From: Chelativorans sp. AA-79
GTDB taxonomy: Bacteria > Pseudomonadota > Alphaproteobacteria > Rhizobiales > Rhizobiaceae
Assembly (NCBI RefSeq): GCF_029457495.1
Contig: NZ_CP120363.1
Location: forward strand, 155,482 to 219,481
Length of the DNA: 64,000 nt
Direction of reading: 5' to 3'
In this document: one piece after another, positions 18,284-26,793 of the stretch
Numbering within the stretch: position 1 is the first letter of the stretch
Layout of the letters: each line of letters starts with the position of its first letter
Position numbers and translations under genes: made by a program
Notes under the pieces: generated by a model
The model's input: only the letters and a program-made list of their open reading frames with translations
What the model was told of the DNA's origin: nothing
The model's database searches: none

Positions 18284-18308
18284 TTGAAGCTAACTTTGAC
18301 AAATGACA
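18284..18308 (-). repeat. Right terminal inverted repeat of module 2 (tniA side)
   Basis: Read on the - strand from 18308 it begins TGTCATTTGTCA, identical to the left end for 12 bases, then diverges. GCTTCAATGCGG follows internally and a related CTTCAATG lies just before tniA2, giving extra candidate transposase sites. Confidence 0.7.
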
Positions 18309-18313
18309 CTCAA

Positions 18314-19252
18314 ATGGCCAGTCCACGCACCCAGCCCCTCTCCCCTCCCCTTCCGCGCCGCCTGATCGGCTATGCACGGGTTTCGACCGAGGACCAGCTC
18401 AACGATGCCCAGGTCGACGAACTCAAGGCCAGCGGCTGCCGCGTCGTTCACCAGGAGCATGGATCCGGCGCCTCGCGCTCAAGGCCGGTGCTGGGCAAGC
18501 TGATACGCGAGATCGCCGCCGGCGACGTTCTCGTCGTCGTGCGGCTCGATCGTCTCGCCCGCTCCGTCAGTCACTTGCTGGAGGTCATCGAGCAACTGGA
18601 GGCGCGCGGCGCACACTTCCGCTCGCTGCGCGACCCGATCGACACCTCGACGCCACAGGGCATGTTCTCGCTACAAGTGCTCGGGGCGGTCGCCCAGCTC
18701 GAGCGCGCGCTGATCGCCGAACGCACCAAGGCGGGCATGAAGGCGGCCAAAGCGCGCGGCCGGCTGGCCGGCAATCCCGGGCTTCGCGAACGCCGCCCCG
18801 AAGCCGTCCGGGCGATATCCGCGGCACGCCAGCGCGCCTACATCGACGATCTCATCACCTCGGCGCAAACCTGGCTTCCGACCGTGCGCCGCTTGCGGCC
18901 TCAACACAGCTGGGACGACGTGGTGCGGGTGTTGAACCGAAAAGGGCACGACTGGACGATCGAGCGGCTGCGGCGCGCGGTGCATCGGCTGGTGCGCGAG
19001 CGCATCGCCGAGCCCGCGCTGATCAAACGCGCCCCGCGCCGGCCGCCGGAGGACCGGTTGATGACCCTCGTCGCCGGTATCGCGATCGCCGACCCGGACC
19101 TTACCCTGCTCGAGATCGGCGCCCAGCTGGAACGGATGCACGAACGCACGCCGCGTGGCGGGCGCCAATGGCAACCCTCCTCGGTCAAGGCGCTGCTGGA
19201 CCGGGCGCGTCGGCTCGGGCTCGTGGTGCCCGATCCAGCGCGTCGGTCATGA
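18314..19252 (+). CDS. Serine recombinase (resolvase/invertase) with long C-terminal extension
   Basis: Residues 15-150 are a resolvase catalytic domain: nucleophile Ser in YARVSTEDQ, VVVRLDRLARS, and AQLERALIAERTKAGMKAAKARG. Classical resolvases have about 190 residues; this one has 312, with an added tail containing two helix-turn-helix-like segments (WDDVVRVLNRKGHDWTIERLRR and VKALLDRARRLGLV). I start it at ATG 18314, since an ATG at 18284 would lie inside the transposon end. Module 2 sits directly upstream, so the native promoter and any res site have probably been displaced. Its last 68 bp overlap convergently with the end of tniQ3. Confidence 0.88.
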   Translation: MASPRTQPLSPPLPRRLIGYARVSTEDQLNDAQVDELKASGCRVVHQEHGSGASRSRPVLGKLIREIAAGDVLVVVRLDRLARSVSHLLEVIEQLEARGAHFRSLRDPIDTSTPQGMFSLQVLGAVAQLERALIAERTKAGMKAAKARGRLAGNPGLRERRPEAVRAISAARQRAYIDDLITSAQTWLPTVRRLRPQHSWDDVVRVLNRKGHDWTIERLRRAVHRLVRERIAEPALIKRAPRRPPEDRLMTLVAGIAIADPDLTLLEIGAQLERMHERTPRGGRQWQPSSVKALLDRARRLGLVVPDPARRS

Positions 19253-20318
19253 GGCGCGCCAGCGCGTGCTCTCGCACAGCCCGGTCAGCGCCCTGCATGG
19301 CCTTCCATTCAGCGCTGGCGAGGATCTCGTCGGCCAATGCGCGATATTCGGCGTCCGAGCGCGGCTTGTACGTCACGACGGGGCGCTCGACATTCTGCGG
19401 CCGACGCACGACCCGGCGCGCGGCAGAGGGCGCCAGATCGTCTTGCGCGAATTTTTCCGCCAGAAAGACGGGCGGCGGCCCGATGCGGCTTCTGGCATCG
19501 GCCAAGTCCAGCAGCCGGGCGATCCCGAACAGGGTCAGCATGCGGCCTGACAATCCAGCGGTGGCGAGCGGCTCGGTGCAATCGACCGGCATGTCTTGGG
19601 CGCTCGGGCGCGGCTTTCCCATCCATGCGATGAATGGCTTCCCGTCCGGCTGCGACGGCGACCACAACAGCCGCGCGGCGCGCATGATGTTGCCGGCCAT
19701 CGCGCCCTGTGGCTCCTTGTCGACGGCCAACGCCACGGTCTCGGCGAGTTCAAGCAGGAAGCTTTGTCGCCCCGAAACGGCCATGCCAGCACGCCCGAAA
19801 GACACGGGAGCCGAACAGATTCCGCAGACCAGACGCCCCCTCCCCTCTCGGCAATCGAAGCGGAATCCCGTGCGGGCAAAGCAATGCCGACACGTGTCCT
19901 GCAGCGGGATCAGATGCCGAAAACAGACAATTGCTTCGACCCGAGACCACACGCCGCGAAGATAGTGATCCCGGCCGGCAGCACCGTCCTCGTCGAGGCA
20001 GGCGGGACAGACGCCCTGGTGCCAGCGATCGTGGACGTACCAGCCTTCGGTGCGCCCCTGCTGCCGTAGAGCCATCCGGGCAAGTCGGGCCGTATCCATT
20101 CGGCAGGCGCGGGCCCACAGCAAGATCATTGCGTGGCCGGGATCGAAGTCCCGCCCTGTCAAACCGGCTCGCCCGCCGAAAGCGACGTCCGGGCCGAGCC
20201 AGCTTTCTATGTCGTGCAACGTGCATCCGTAGCGGCAGGCCACCCGCACCTGCCAGGAGGAGAACAACTCATCGTCGAATGGCCGCGGCGCGAGGGGCAG
20301 CACGCGGATCGGTGTCAC
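19185..20318 (-). CDS. tniQ: TniQ target-selection protein, module 3
   Basis: A 377-residue TniQ protein: VLPLAPRPFDDELFSSWQVRVACRYGC at the start, zinc-binding motifs CPACLDEDG, CFRHLIPLQDTCRHC and CGIC. The GTG at 20318 overlaps the tniB3 stop (GTGA), which I prefer to an upstream ATG at 20417. It is related to TniQ of module 1 throughout but extends about 40 residues further, and that extension overlaps the convergent serine recombinase gene. Either this tail or the 3' end of the recombinase could be secondary. Confidence 0.85.
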   Translation of the reverse strand: MTPIRVLPLAPRPFDDELFSSWQVRVACRYGCTLHDIESWLGPDVAFGGRAGLTGRDFDPGHAMILLWARACRMDTARLARMALRQQGRTEGWYVHDRWHQGVCPACLDEDGAAGRDHYLRGVWSRVEAIVCFRHLIPLQDTCRHCFARTGFRFDCREGRGRLVCGICSAPVSFGRAGMAVSGRQSFLLELAETVALAVDKEPQGAMAGNIMRAARLLWSPSQPDGKPFIAWMGKPRPSAQDMPVDCTEPLATAGLSGRMLTLFGIARLLDLADARSRIGPPPVFLAEKFAQDDLAPSAARRVVRRPQNVERPVVTYKPRSDAEYRALADEILASAEWKAMQGADRAVREHALARLMTDALDRAPRARADAPGPAAP

Positions 20319-21238
20319 CGGCTCGCACGGGGATGGAGCCCCTTTTCCATGTGGCGCGTCATCGTCACAAGTGGCAGGACGAGATCGTCCCCGTCGAAAC
20401 TGTCGACGGTGATGCACTCGCTGCCACTGCGGATCGCCTCGACCGCCACTGTCTCCATCAGACGAAAGATCCTCACCGTCACGCCGTCGGTCAGACCGAG
20501 CACCTTTCGGCGGACGGCAGCCGTCCCCAATTCCGACGCACGGCGCAGCGGCAAGATCCCGCCCAGGCTCGACAGAAGCTGGGAGAGCTGGGAATTATCG
20601 GCCCAGCGGTCGAGGTGGAAGGCTTCGAAACGCTCGGCAAGCTGAGGATCGGTCAGCAGCGCCTGCCGGGCCAGATTAGTCCCGGCGCAGATCAGGGGGA
20701 CCTTCAGGTCGTTAGCGAGAAAACGGATGACGTTGAGAAAAATGCGCTGCTGGCGGAAGCTGCCAGCAAGCATGGCGTGGATCTCGTCGATGATCAGCAT
20801 GCGCACGGACATGCTGCGCAACAGGCTCCGGCAGACCTCCTTCAGGCGATAAGTGGAGTCCGTCATTGGCCCCGGCGCGCCGAGCGCGCTGAGAAGTTCG
20901 CCATAGACATCCCTCTCCAGCGGTTCGGCCGGCATCTGCATGGCCACGACGGGCATGCTGGTGATGCCTGTCCCGCGGTCGAAACTGGCCGGATGATCGC
21001 GCAGGAATTTGCGGATGATCTTGGTCTTGCCCATGCCGGTGTCGCCATAAAGCAGCAGGCAGGGCATGCGGTCGCGCGCGGGATAGGACAGCAAGTCCTC
21101 CAGCCTAGCCAGTGCTGCGTGCGCCTGGGCGGTCTCCAGCCAGCGGTCCGCCCGGATCCAGGCAATCCGTTCGGCGTCGCCAAGCGCGGCATGCGGCCGA
21201 TAGGTCGGCAGCAGATGCGGATAGTCGCTCAAGACCAT
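20315..21238 (-). CDS. tniB: TniB AAA+ ATPase, module 3
   Basis: A 307-residue TnsC-like ATPase with Walker A YGDTGMGKTK, Walker B MLIIDEIHAMLAG and LAERFEAFHLDRW. Strongly similar to TniB of module 1. The ATG at 21238 lies within the last codons of tniA3 (ATGGTCTTGA), reproducing the module 1 overlap. The partner tniA3 is intact, so this module is the most complete Tni machine of its subfamily in the window. Confidence 0.9.
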   Translation of the reverse strand: MVLSDYPHLLPTYRPHAALGDAERIAWIRADRWLETAQAHAALARLEDLLSYPARDRMPCLLLYGDTGMGKTKIIRKFLRDHPASFDRGTGITSMPVVAMQMPAEPLERDVYGELLSALGAPGPMTDSTYRLKEVCRSLLRSMSVRMLIIDEIHAMLAGSFRQQRIFLNVIRFLANDLKVPLICAGTNLARQALLTDPQLAERFEAFHLDRWADNSQLSQLLSSLGGILPLRRASELGTAAVRRKVLGLTDGVTVRIFRLMETVAVEAIRSGSECITVDSFDGDDLVLPLVTMTRHMEKGLHPRASR

Positions 21239-22872
21239 TCCTCCACGGCCAACGACGGCAAATCGGTGTCGCATTCTTCGTCGTGGGCGATGTCCGGCAC
21301 GGCAAAGTTTTTGTCCCCCGTCGCCATCAACGATCGATCCCGACGCTCGACATGCCGGCGCGCGCTCCTGGTCTTATGCCCGGCTGCGTCGACGAGTTGC
21401 CGCTGCCGTTCGACGGTGTCGAAGATCAGCTGCTCGTCCACGGCCTTGACGCCGCGCTCTTTCAATTCCGCGCGGGCCATGCGGTGTTCGCCGAGCGTAA
21501 TGCGCGGGCGCCTGAGGTCGGCAAACCGGACCGGCCAATTCGTGCCGTCGGGGCCTTCCACAAAAACGCATGACAGGTCGCGCGGATCGAATCTGACGCG
21601 CATTCGACGAGCAGACCGGCCTGCCCATGGACTCAAAACATCGTCCCAGTAGCGAAGTCCGAACAGATGCACGCCGTCGCGTCGGATGCTGCGCTCCTCG
21701 AAGGGCAGGAAATCCTGGAGAAAGCGCTCGCGGTCATGGGGCAGTCGCAGGGAGTGCCGACGTGACGCAACAGCGTCGTCCCACGCGCTGACGGGCGGCA
21801 ACTGCAAGCTGCTGTGGATCTCTGCATGGTAGCGACCGACGATCTGAAGCGCGAGCCATTCTTCCAGTTCGTCGAGCGTCATTGCGGCATGTTTTTGCGG
21901 ATCGTAGGAGCCGCGCGCGGCGACGTTGCTGGACGTCGTGCCGGGAAGCAGGTGGACCGCACCCATCATCGTGCCGATCAGCCGCTCGATATGGCCTCCA
22001 TAGTGCGGACGCAGGACCGGCCGGTACTCAAGGGCGATGCCGTGTTCTGCCGTCCCTCGGGCCAGCGCCCTTCCATGGAATTCCTTGCCGTTGTCGACGT
22101 GGATCATGTCAGGCAGCCCGAAAACCGGCCACGCCGCCTGAATATTCCGAGCCTCGAGCCAAGGCTCCTTCGGCATCACCATATGCTGGACGCAGAGCGC
22201 GACAGACGCCGCCGACGGATTTTCCAACGTGAGGTAGAACCCCGCCACCATCCGGCTTGCGATGTCGATAGCCAGCGTCAGCCAGGGTCGCTGAAGGGGC
22301 CGACGATGCACGGCATCAACGATAAACAGATCGACCAATGTATGGTCGATCTGGACGATGTGAAGCGCGTGATCGGCGCGATATTCCTGCACCACGGGGT
22401 CAAAACGCTCACGCGCCGCCCGGGCTCCTTCTCTGTCGCGCACCAGCGCCCGCAGGTCCGCCTGATCGACGCGGGTCCGGACGGCGTTCCATGATGGTGG
22501 TATCAGGCCACGCCTATGGCACAACTCGCACACCCGATCATGAAGCGCGCTCACCGTGGGTCGTTCTCGCCGGCGGTACGTGTCGCGCATCGCCGTCTCG
22601 ATGAGTTCCTCCATTTCCTCCGTCAGCAGCCGTCTTCCCTTCTCGGGACCAGGGCTGACGCTGAGCAGCGAACTCGTCACTGGAGTGTGGCGATAGCGGC
22701 GAACCAGCTGGTAAAGGCGCGCCCGGCCAAGGCCAAGCTGCCGGCACGCAACCCCGACATCCGCGGGCGACAGCGGGCCTTTTGCGACGAGCGGCCGGAT
22801 GACGGTCTCCCGCTCCACCGCTTGCCGCCAGCAATCGTCGCCGACCACGAACTTGTCGCGCTTGCCCGCCAT
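21229..22872 (-). CDS. tniA: TniA DDE transposase, module 3
   Basis: An intact 547-residue TniA. The N-terminal helix-turn-helix region (GVACRQLGLGRARLYQLVRRYR) is followed by the DDE core: VQIDHTLVDLFIVD, MIHVDNGKEFHG and GHIERLIGTMMG. A beta-barrel-like segment (LFGLRYWDDVLSPWAG) and a basic C-terminus complete the Mu-like architecture. It is clearly paralogous to the frameshifted TniA of module 1. Three tandem repeats lie immediately upstream of its start, where TniA binding sites are expected. Confidence 0.92.
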   Translation of the reverse strand: MAGKRDKFVVGDDCWRQAVERETVIRPLVAKGPLSPADVGVACRQLGLGRARLYQLVRRYRHTPVTSSLLSVSPGPEKGRRLLTEEMEELIETAMRDTYRRRERPTVSALHDRVCELCHRRGLIPPSWNAVRTRVDQADLRALVRDREGARAARERFDPVVQEYRADHALHIVQIDHTLVDLFIVDAVHRRPLQRPWLTLAIDIASRMVAGFYLTLENPSAASVALCVQHMVMPKEPWLEARNIQAAWPVFGLPDMIHVDNGKEFHGRALARGTAEHGIALEYRPVLRPHYGGHIERLIGTMMGAVHLLPGTTSSNVAARGSYDPQKHAAMTLDELEEWLALQIVGRYHAEIHSSLQLPPVSAWDDAVASRRHSLRLPHDRERFLQDFLPFEERSIRRDGVHLFGLRYWDDVLSPWAGRSARRMRVRFDPRDLSCVFVEGPDGTNWPVRFADLRRPRITLGEHRMARAELKERGVKAVDEQLIFDTVERQRQLVDAAGHKTRSARRHVERRDRSLMATGDKNFAVPDIAHDEECDTDLPSLAVEEWS

Positions 22873-22894
22873 CCGTCGTCACCCTCGCCTTCGT

Positions 22895-22954
22895 CCACCA
22901 AATCAGGGTAAGAATCCACCTAACCAGGGCGAATCCACCGATCCAGGGTGAGCG
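22895..22954. repeat. Three tandem 19-21-bp repeats upstream of tniA3, candidate transposase-binding sites
   Basis: Units begin at 22895, 22916 and 22935, each with CCACC, then a CAGGG block, then GAAT or a variant. Unit lengths of 21, 19 and 20 bp and placement next to tniA fit the repeated TnsB/TniA-type sites found at ends of Tn7-like elements. Confidence 0.65.
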
Positions 22955-23000
22955 AGAAATGTTAAGAATCAGACACCTACAGTCCAGAGATTCAAAGTGA

Positions 23001-24245
23001 ATGACAGCCCGAACCGTCGATCAAAACTCCGAAAAGCGTATTCATCCCGGCTCCGCTCGATCACAGGAAACACCGCCGGGTGTCGACCGGACCGCACCAA
23101 CGACCTCGACCGAGCACGATGGGACGATCCCCGACGACTGTCCAGACAGCGAGCTGCCCGACATCATCGACCTCGTCCTGGAGATGGGCCGCACGCCGGA
23201 AGAGCCGGCCGAAGCCCCCTCCCCTCTTCCGGTCGTCTCGACCCCGCGCCTGCCGGCACACCTCGACGCGCTGGCCGGCCGCGCGCGCGATTACGTCGAG
23301 GCGGCGAGCTCCGCCAATACGCGCCGTGCCTACGCGTCCGATTGGAAACATTTTTCCTCCTGGTGCCGCCGCCAGGGTTTTTCGCTCATGCCGGCCGATC
23401 CACAGGCTGTGGGGCTGTACATCACCGCGCTCGCATCCGGCACGGCCACAGGCACAGCGACCGGAGAGAAGAAATCGGTGTCGACGATCGAGCGCCGGCT
23501 GTCGGCGCTAACGTGGAACTATGCCCAGCGCGGCCAGCCGCTCGACAGGAAGGACCGCCATATCGCCACCGTCATGGCCGGCATCCGCAACACCCACGCC
23601 GCCCCGCCCCGGCAGAAGGAGGCGGTGTTGCCGGAAGATCTGATCGCGATGCTGGAAACGCTCGAACGCGGCAGCCTGCGCGGGCTACGCGACCGCGCCA
23701 TGCTGCTGCTCGGCTTCGCCGGCGGCCTGCGCCGGTCCGAAGTCGTCGGTCTCGACTGCGGGCGCGACCAGACCGAGGATTCTTCCGGCTGGATCGAATT
23801 CCTCGACAAGGGCCTGCTGTTGCGGTTGCGCGGCAAGACCGGCTGGCGCGAGGTCGAGATCGGCCGCGGCTCGTCGGATGCCACCTGCCCGCTCGTGGCG
23901 CTGGAGACCTGGCTGAAATTTGCCCGCATCGCGCATGGCCCGCTGTTCCGGCGCGTCACGGGGCAAGGCAAATCTGTTGGTGCCAACCGGCTGAACGACC
24001 AGGAGGTCGCCCGCCTCGTCAAGCGCACCGCCTTGGCGGCTGGTGTGCGCGGAGATCTGCCCGAAGGCGAACGCGGGCTGATGTTCGCCGGCCATTCGCT
24101 CCGCGCTGGCCTGGCCTCCTCGGCCGAAGTCGACGAGCGTTTCGTGCAGAAGCAACTGGGACACTCGAGCGCCGAGATGACCCGCAAGTATCAGCGGCGG
24201 CGCGATCGGTTCCGCGTCAACCTCACCAAGGCGTCGGGGCTGTAG
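23001..24245 (+). CDS. Tyrosine recombinase (phage-integrase family), module 3
   Basis: A 414-residue paralogue of the recombinase at 10658-11947. It shares DLPDIxDLVxEMGRxPEEP-like N-terminal residues (here ELPDIIDLVLEMGR), the NTRRAYASDWKHFSSWC core-binding segment and the catalytic set: GGLRRSEVVGL, HSLRAGLASS, LGHSSAEM and Tyr in TRKYQRR. Most of the second half is identical between the two at both protein and DNA level. Divergent from tniA3 with the repeats between. A pyrimidine-rich CCCCTCCCCTCCCC tract follows both recombinase stops. Confidence 0.9.
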   Translation: MTARTVDQNSEKRIHPGSARSQETPPGVDRTAPTTSTEHDGTIPDDCPDSELPDIIDLVLEMGRTPEEPAEAPSPLPVVSTPRLPAHLDALAGRARDYVEAASSANTRRAYASDWKHFSSWCRRQGFSLMPADPQAVGLYITALASGTATGTATGEKKSVSTIERRLSALTWNYAQRGQPLDRKDRHIATVMAGIRNTHAAPPRQKEAVLPEDLIAMLETLERGSLRGLRDRAMLLLGFAGGLRRSEVVGLDCGRDQTEDSSGWIEFLDKGLLLRLRGKTGWREVEIGRGSSDATCPLVALETWLKFARIAHGPLFRRVTGQGKSVGANRLNDQEVARLVKRTALAAGVRGDLPEGERGLMFAGHSLRAGLASSAEVDERFVQKQLGHSSAEMTRKYQRRRDRFRVNLTKASGL

Positions 24246-24290
24246 AAAAAGCCCCCTCCCCTCCCCCACACGATCAGCGGAGCGTGGCGG

Positions 24291-24983
24291 TCAGGTTTTT
24301 TGCAGCGACGACAGCACCTCATCCAACACAGCGAGCGCGCTATCCAGGCTGTCGGCGGCCGACGCTTCGTAGTCAGACATGATCATCAGCTGCGCGATGG
24401 CACGCGTCACAAACTCCGGATTCAGCCTCTCCAGCCGCTTCCTTGTCCCGGAAACCTCTTCCGGGAATGCACGGAGGGCATCGATAACGGCCTGCAGGTG
24501 CGTCCGCGCAGCGGCGGCGATGTCGAAGATGTCGCGCGGCGTGGCTTCCGAGCCTCTGTAATAAACCTTCTTGGCGATAATCTCGGGAATGGTCTCGAGC
24601 CGGACCGTACGGCCTTCCACCTCGCGTATCTCGAAGGGCGTCCGCGTCAACGGTCCGGCTACGATGAAGTCGATCTCACCGACGTTCTCGAAGGCGAATT
24701 TCTGAAACCGAAGCCCGTCACCCAGATAGTCGGCCGGCATCGTTTCGACATGCAATCGGCTTCTGGACGGGTCGATAAACCCAAGCAATTGCGGGTCGTC
24801 GAGAAAAATATCGATATCATGGCTCTCCCGATGTCCGATCTGGACCATCATGGCCGTGCCGCCACCAAACGACCATTCGAAGTCGTAGCCGCCGGCATTT
24901 GCGTGGAGCTGGTCGATCAGGTCGAGCGCAATGCGAAAAAGCCGCCGCCATTCGGACGGGCGTCGGCTCCTGCGTTCGGCCAT
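24291..24983 (-). CDS. AbiEii-like nucleotidyltransferase, probable toxin
   Basis: A 230-residue protein of the nucleotidyltransferase/AbiEii-toxin type. The signature is WSFGGGTAMMVQIGHRESHDIDIFLDD: the GG motif, then Arg-x-Ser and Asp-x-Asp, which would hold the metal ions. Later EIIAKKVYYRGSEATPRDIFDIAAA matches the conserved second half of the family. Such proteins transfer nucleotides, in known cases to tRNA, to arrest growth. Its ATG overlaps the stop of the upstream small gene (TAATG), the coupling expected of a toxin-antitoxin pair. It follows a tyrosine recombinase, as the RES toxin does in module 1. Confidence 0.75.
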   Translation of the reverse strand: MAERRSRRPSEWRRLFRIALDLIDQLHANAGGYDFEWSFGGGTAMMVQIGHRESHDIDIFLDDPQLLGFIDPSRSRLHVETMPADYLGDGLRFQKFAFENVGEIDFIVAGPLTRTPFEIREVEGRTVRLETIPEIIAKKVYYRGSEATPRDIFDIAAAARTHLQAVIDALRAFPEEVSGTRKRLERLNPEFVTRAIAQLMIMSDYEASAADSLDSALAVLDEVLSSLQKT

Positions 24984-25348
24984 TACGCGGCGAGCGGATA
25001 GCTCTCGCCGGACCAGGCAGAGAACTCGACGGCAAAGGCCTTTAGGGCGGGGACCGGAATGCTATGCGCAGCAGCGAACTCGACCTGCTGTGCGACGGGA
25101 ACCTCGGCGAAAAACGCACTGACATGACCCGGATGCTGCTTGGCCAGTTCGATGTCCGCAAGGCAATGCGCCAGCCCCGCACCGTCCAGTTGATCGCTGT
25201 AGGGTGCGTTCACGGTCGTCAGGACTGAAGTCAAGTGCGTGCTCATAGCTCCGATAAAATAGTCGCTTCGGCCTGCTGACACAAGTTCCCGCCCCTCGCT
25301 TGCGATGGAGGTCGCTGCCACCAAATAGGCTTCACTATCGGCAATCAC
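24983..25348 (-). CDS. Small partner of the nucleotidyltransferase, probable antitoxin
   Basis: A 121-residue protein without a family I can name. It is mildly acidic and helical (EGRELVSAGRSDYFIGAMSTHL; LADIELAKQHPGHVSAFF). It precedes the AbiEii-like gene with a stop-start overlap, so it is the natural antitoxin candidate. I see no helix-turn-helix, unlike the classical AbiEi antitoxin. Its promoter must lie in the 40-bp gap before repC or further upstream in the repABC operon. Confidence 0.55.
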   Translation of the reverse strand: MIADSEAYLVAATSIASEGRELVSAGRSDYFIGAMSTHLTSVLTTVNAPYSDQLDGAGLAHCLADIELAKQHPGHVSAFFAEVPVAQQVEFAAAHSIPVPALKAFAVEFSAWSGESYPLAA

Positions 25349-25388
25349 CTCATATCGATAGCCGGTCGGGCGAGAGATTGGAGCATCG

Positions 25389-26735
25389 TCACCAGCGCTT
25401 TTTCTTCATTCTGTCGTGCAGCGACTGGCTGATCTCGAGCGAGTTGCCGGGGCCGCCAGCCTCCTGTCCTCGCCCATCACCGGCCGTTGGTTCTGACGTT
25501 TCCGGCCGCGCGGCCGCCTTCTCCAGGACGTCCATGCGGGCGTTCAGCAGCGCTGTGATCATCGGCCAGACCGAGAATTTTTCCGCCCGGGCTCGCTCCG
25601 TCAGGTCGCGCAGATAGCCGCCGCGGCTGCGGATGTGCTCGGCCCGTTGCAGGATCGCGGCAAGCACGATCGACGCACTTTGCAGGCCCATCACCTCGAC
25701 CGCGTCCTGCCAGGCGCTGGGGCTCACCCCCATGCTCGGCCGGGCTCGATCAGCCGCGGCGCCAAGATCCCGCCAGGTCCGGATTTGCCCACCCTCGGCA
25801 TACGGCACGATGTCGGGGCAGGCGCTCAGCACCATGCCCAAGGGCAGATCCCGTCGGGGCAGGCTCCGCACGTTATCGGTATGCTCGGCAGTGCCGCTCG
25901 CTTCATCTTTATTTCCTAAGCCGTATTCAGTTTCACCGGTAGGATTAAAGTCTGGGGTTGAATTTTGTATGTGCCGCTCAGTATGAGACTCATTGGCGTT
26001 CGAATCTTGTGAATTAACGAACGATTCCAAGGTCTGATGGATGTCGGCCCAGAGGTCTTCCAGTTCGTCTGCAATCCCTTCGATGAGTTGGCGCGGCGCT
26101 GTGCGTGGAAGACGGGCGACGATCACTTCGTAGCGGCGCTGAAAGCCGCGCCAGTTTCCTGGAACGCTCTCATTGATCCCGGCCTCGATCATCTTGACGA
26201 CGTCGCGCCGGCAGATCGTCAGCCGCTCCTTGACCAGACGGAACGCCTTTCGCTCGGCCGCGACGGCTTCCGCCAGTTCCTTGAACTCCAGCGCTCGCGC
26301 CAGGATCGGCGAGAGATCGAAGCCGTAGGCCTGCTCGATCGTGCCGCCTTGCCCTTTGCGTGCGAACCGCTTGCCGTTCGGACTGTCACGGCGGATGATC
26401 AGCCCGGCAGTCACCAAGATGGCCAGGTGCCGCCTTAGCGTCGCCGGCGACATGCCGTTCGCACGCCGGATGAGTTGCTCGTTTGATGGGAAGACAACCA
26501 AGTTGCCCTCCGCGGTAAGCTCCTCCTGGCGATGGAACGTCAGCAGGGCGTTCAAGATCGCGAGGGCGCGATCCGTTGCCCCCAAAGCTTCCTTAGCCTC
26601 ACGGATATCCCGGAACACCTGCCACTTTGAAACCGTCGTCCCCTTATCGATTGTTTTCGCCGTTGCCTGGCTTGCAATCATGCCAAGCGTCATCGGTCGC
26701 CGCCCAAAGGGCGTCGTTGCGGTATGCGTCTGCAT
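25389..26735 (-). CDS. repC: RepC replication initiator
   Basis: A 448-residue RepC, the initiator of repABC plasmids. The N-terminal winged-helix domain is visible in FPSNEQLIRRANGMSPATLRRHLAILVTAGLIIRRDSPNGKRF, followed by AYGFDLSPILAR. The C-terminal domain contains AWQDAVEVMGLQSASIVLAAILQR. The origin of this plasmid family normally lies inside repC. It is separated from repB by about 155 bp carrying an antisense RNA gene, the usual arrangement. A single internal interval is more AT-rich than its surroundings (about 25910-26030), a plausible origin position. Confidence 0.93.
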   Translation of the reverse strand: MQTHTATTPFGRRPMTLGMIASQATAKTIDKGTTVSKWQVFRDIREAKEALGATDRALAILNALLTFHRQEELTAEGNLVVFPSNEQLIRRANGMSPATLRRHLAILVTAGLIIRRDSPNGKRFARKGQGGTIEQAYGFDLSPILARALEFKELAEAVAAERKAFRLVKERLTICRRDVVKMIEAGINESVPGNWRGFQRRYEVIVARLPRTAPRQLIEGIADELEDLWADIHQTLESFVNSQDSNANESHTERHIQNSTPDFNPTGETEYGLGNKDEASGTAEHTDNVRSLPRRDLPLGMVLSACPDIVPYAEGGQIRTWRDLGAAADRARPSMGVSPSAWQDAVEVMGLQSASIVLAAILQRAEHIRSRGGYLRDLTERARAEKFSVWPMITALLNARMDVLEKAAARPETSEPTAGDGRGQEAGGPGNSLEISQSLHDRMKKKRW

Positions 26736-26793
26736 CTTCCCTCACCTATCGCAAGGCAAAAGAAACCTGCTCGCCGAATCGACGCCGTGACTC

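Larger units (their letters stand above)
14341..18308 (-). mobile_element. Tn402/Tn5053-like tni transposon unit (module 2)
   Basis: The unit is bounded by TGTCATTTGTCA at 14341 and its inverted copy ending at 18308, and contains only tniQ, tniB and tniA. The left 25 bp follow the layout of Tn402/Tn5053 ends (TGTCATTT at the tip, GACTGCAC at the inner side). Five-base target duplications are expected for the family, but the flanks (caggc and ctcaa) do not match, so one end may have moved or an adjacent deletion may have occurred. Its right end lies 5 bp from the start codon of a serine recombinase gene. Confidence 0.75.

Noticed and set aside
18284..18313. Upstream start of the serine recombinase inside the transposon end
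   Set aside because: It would add ten residues encoded by the inverted repeat; the ATG at 18314 matches the family better.
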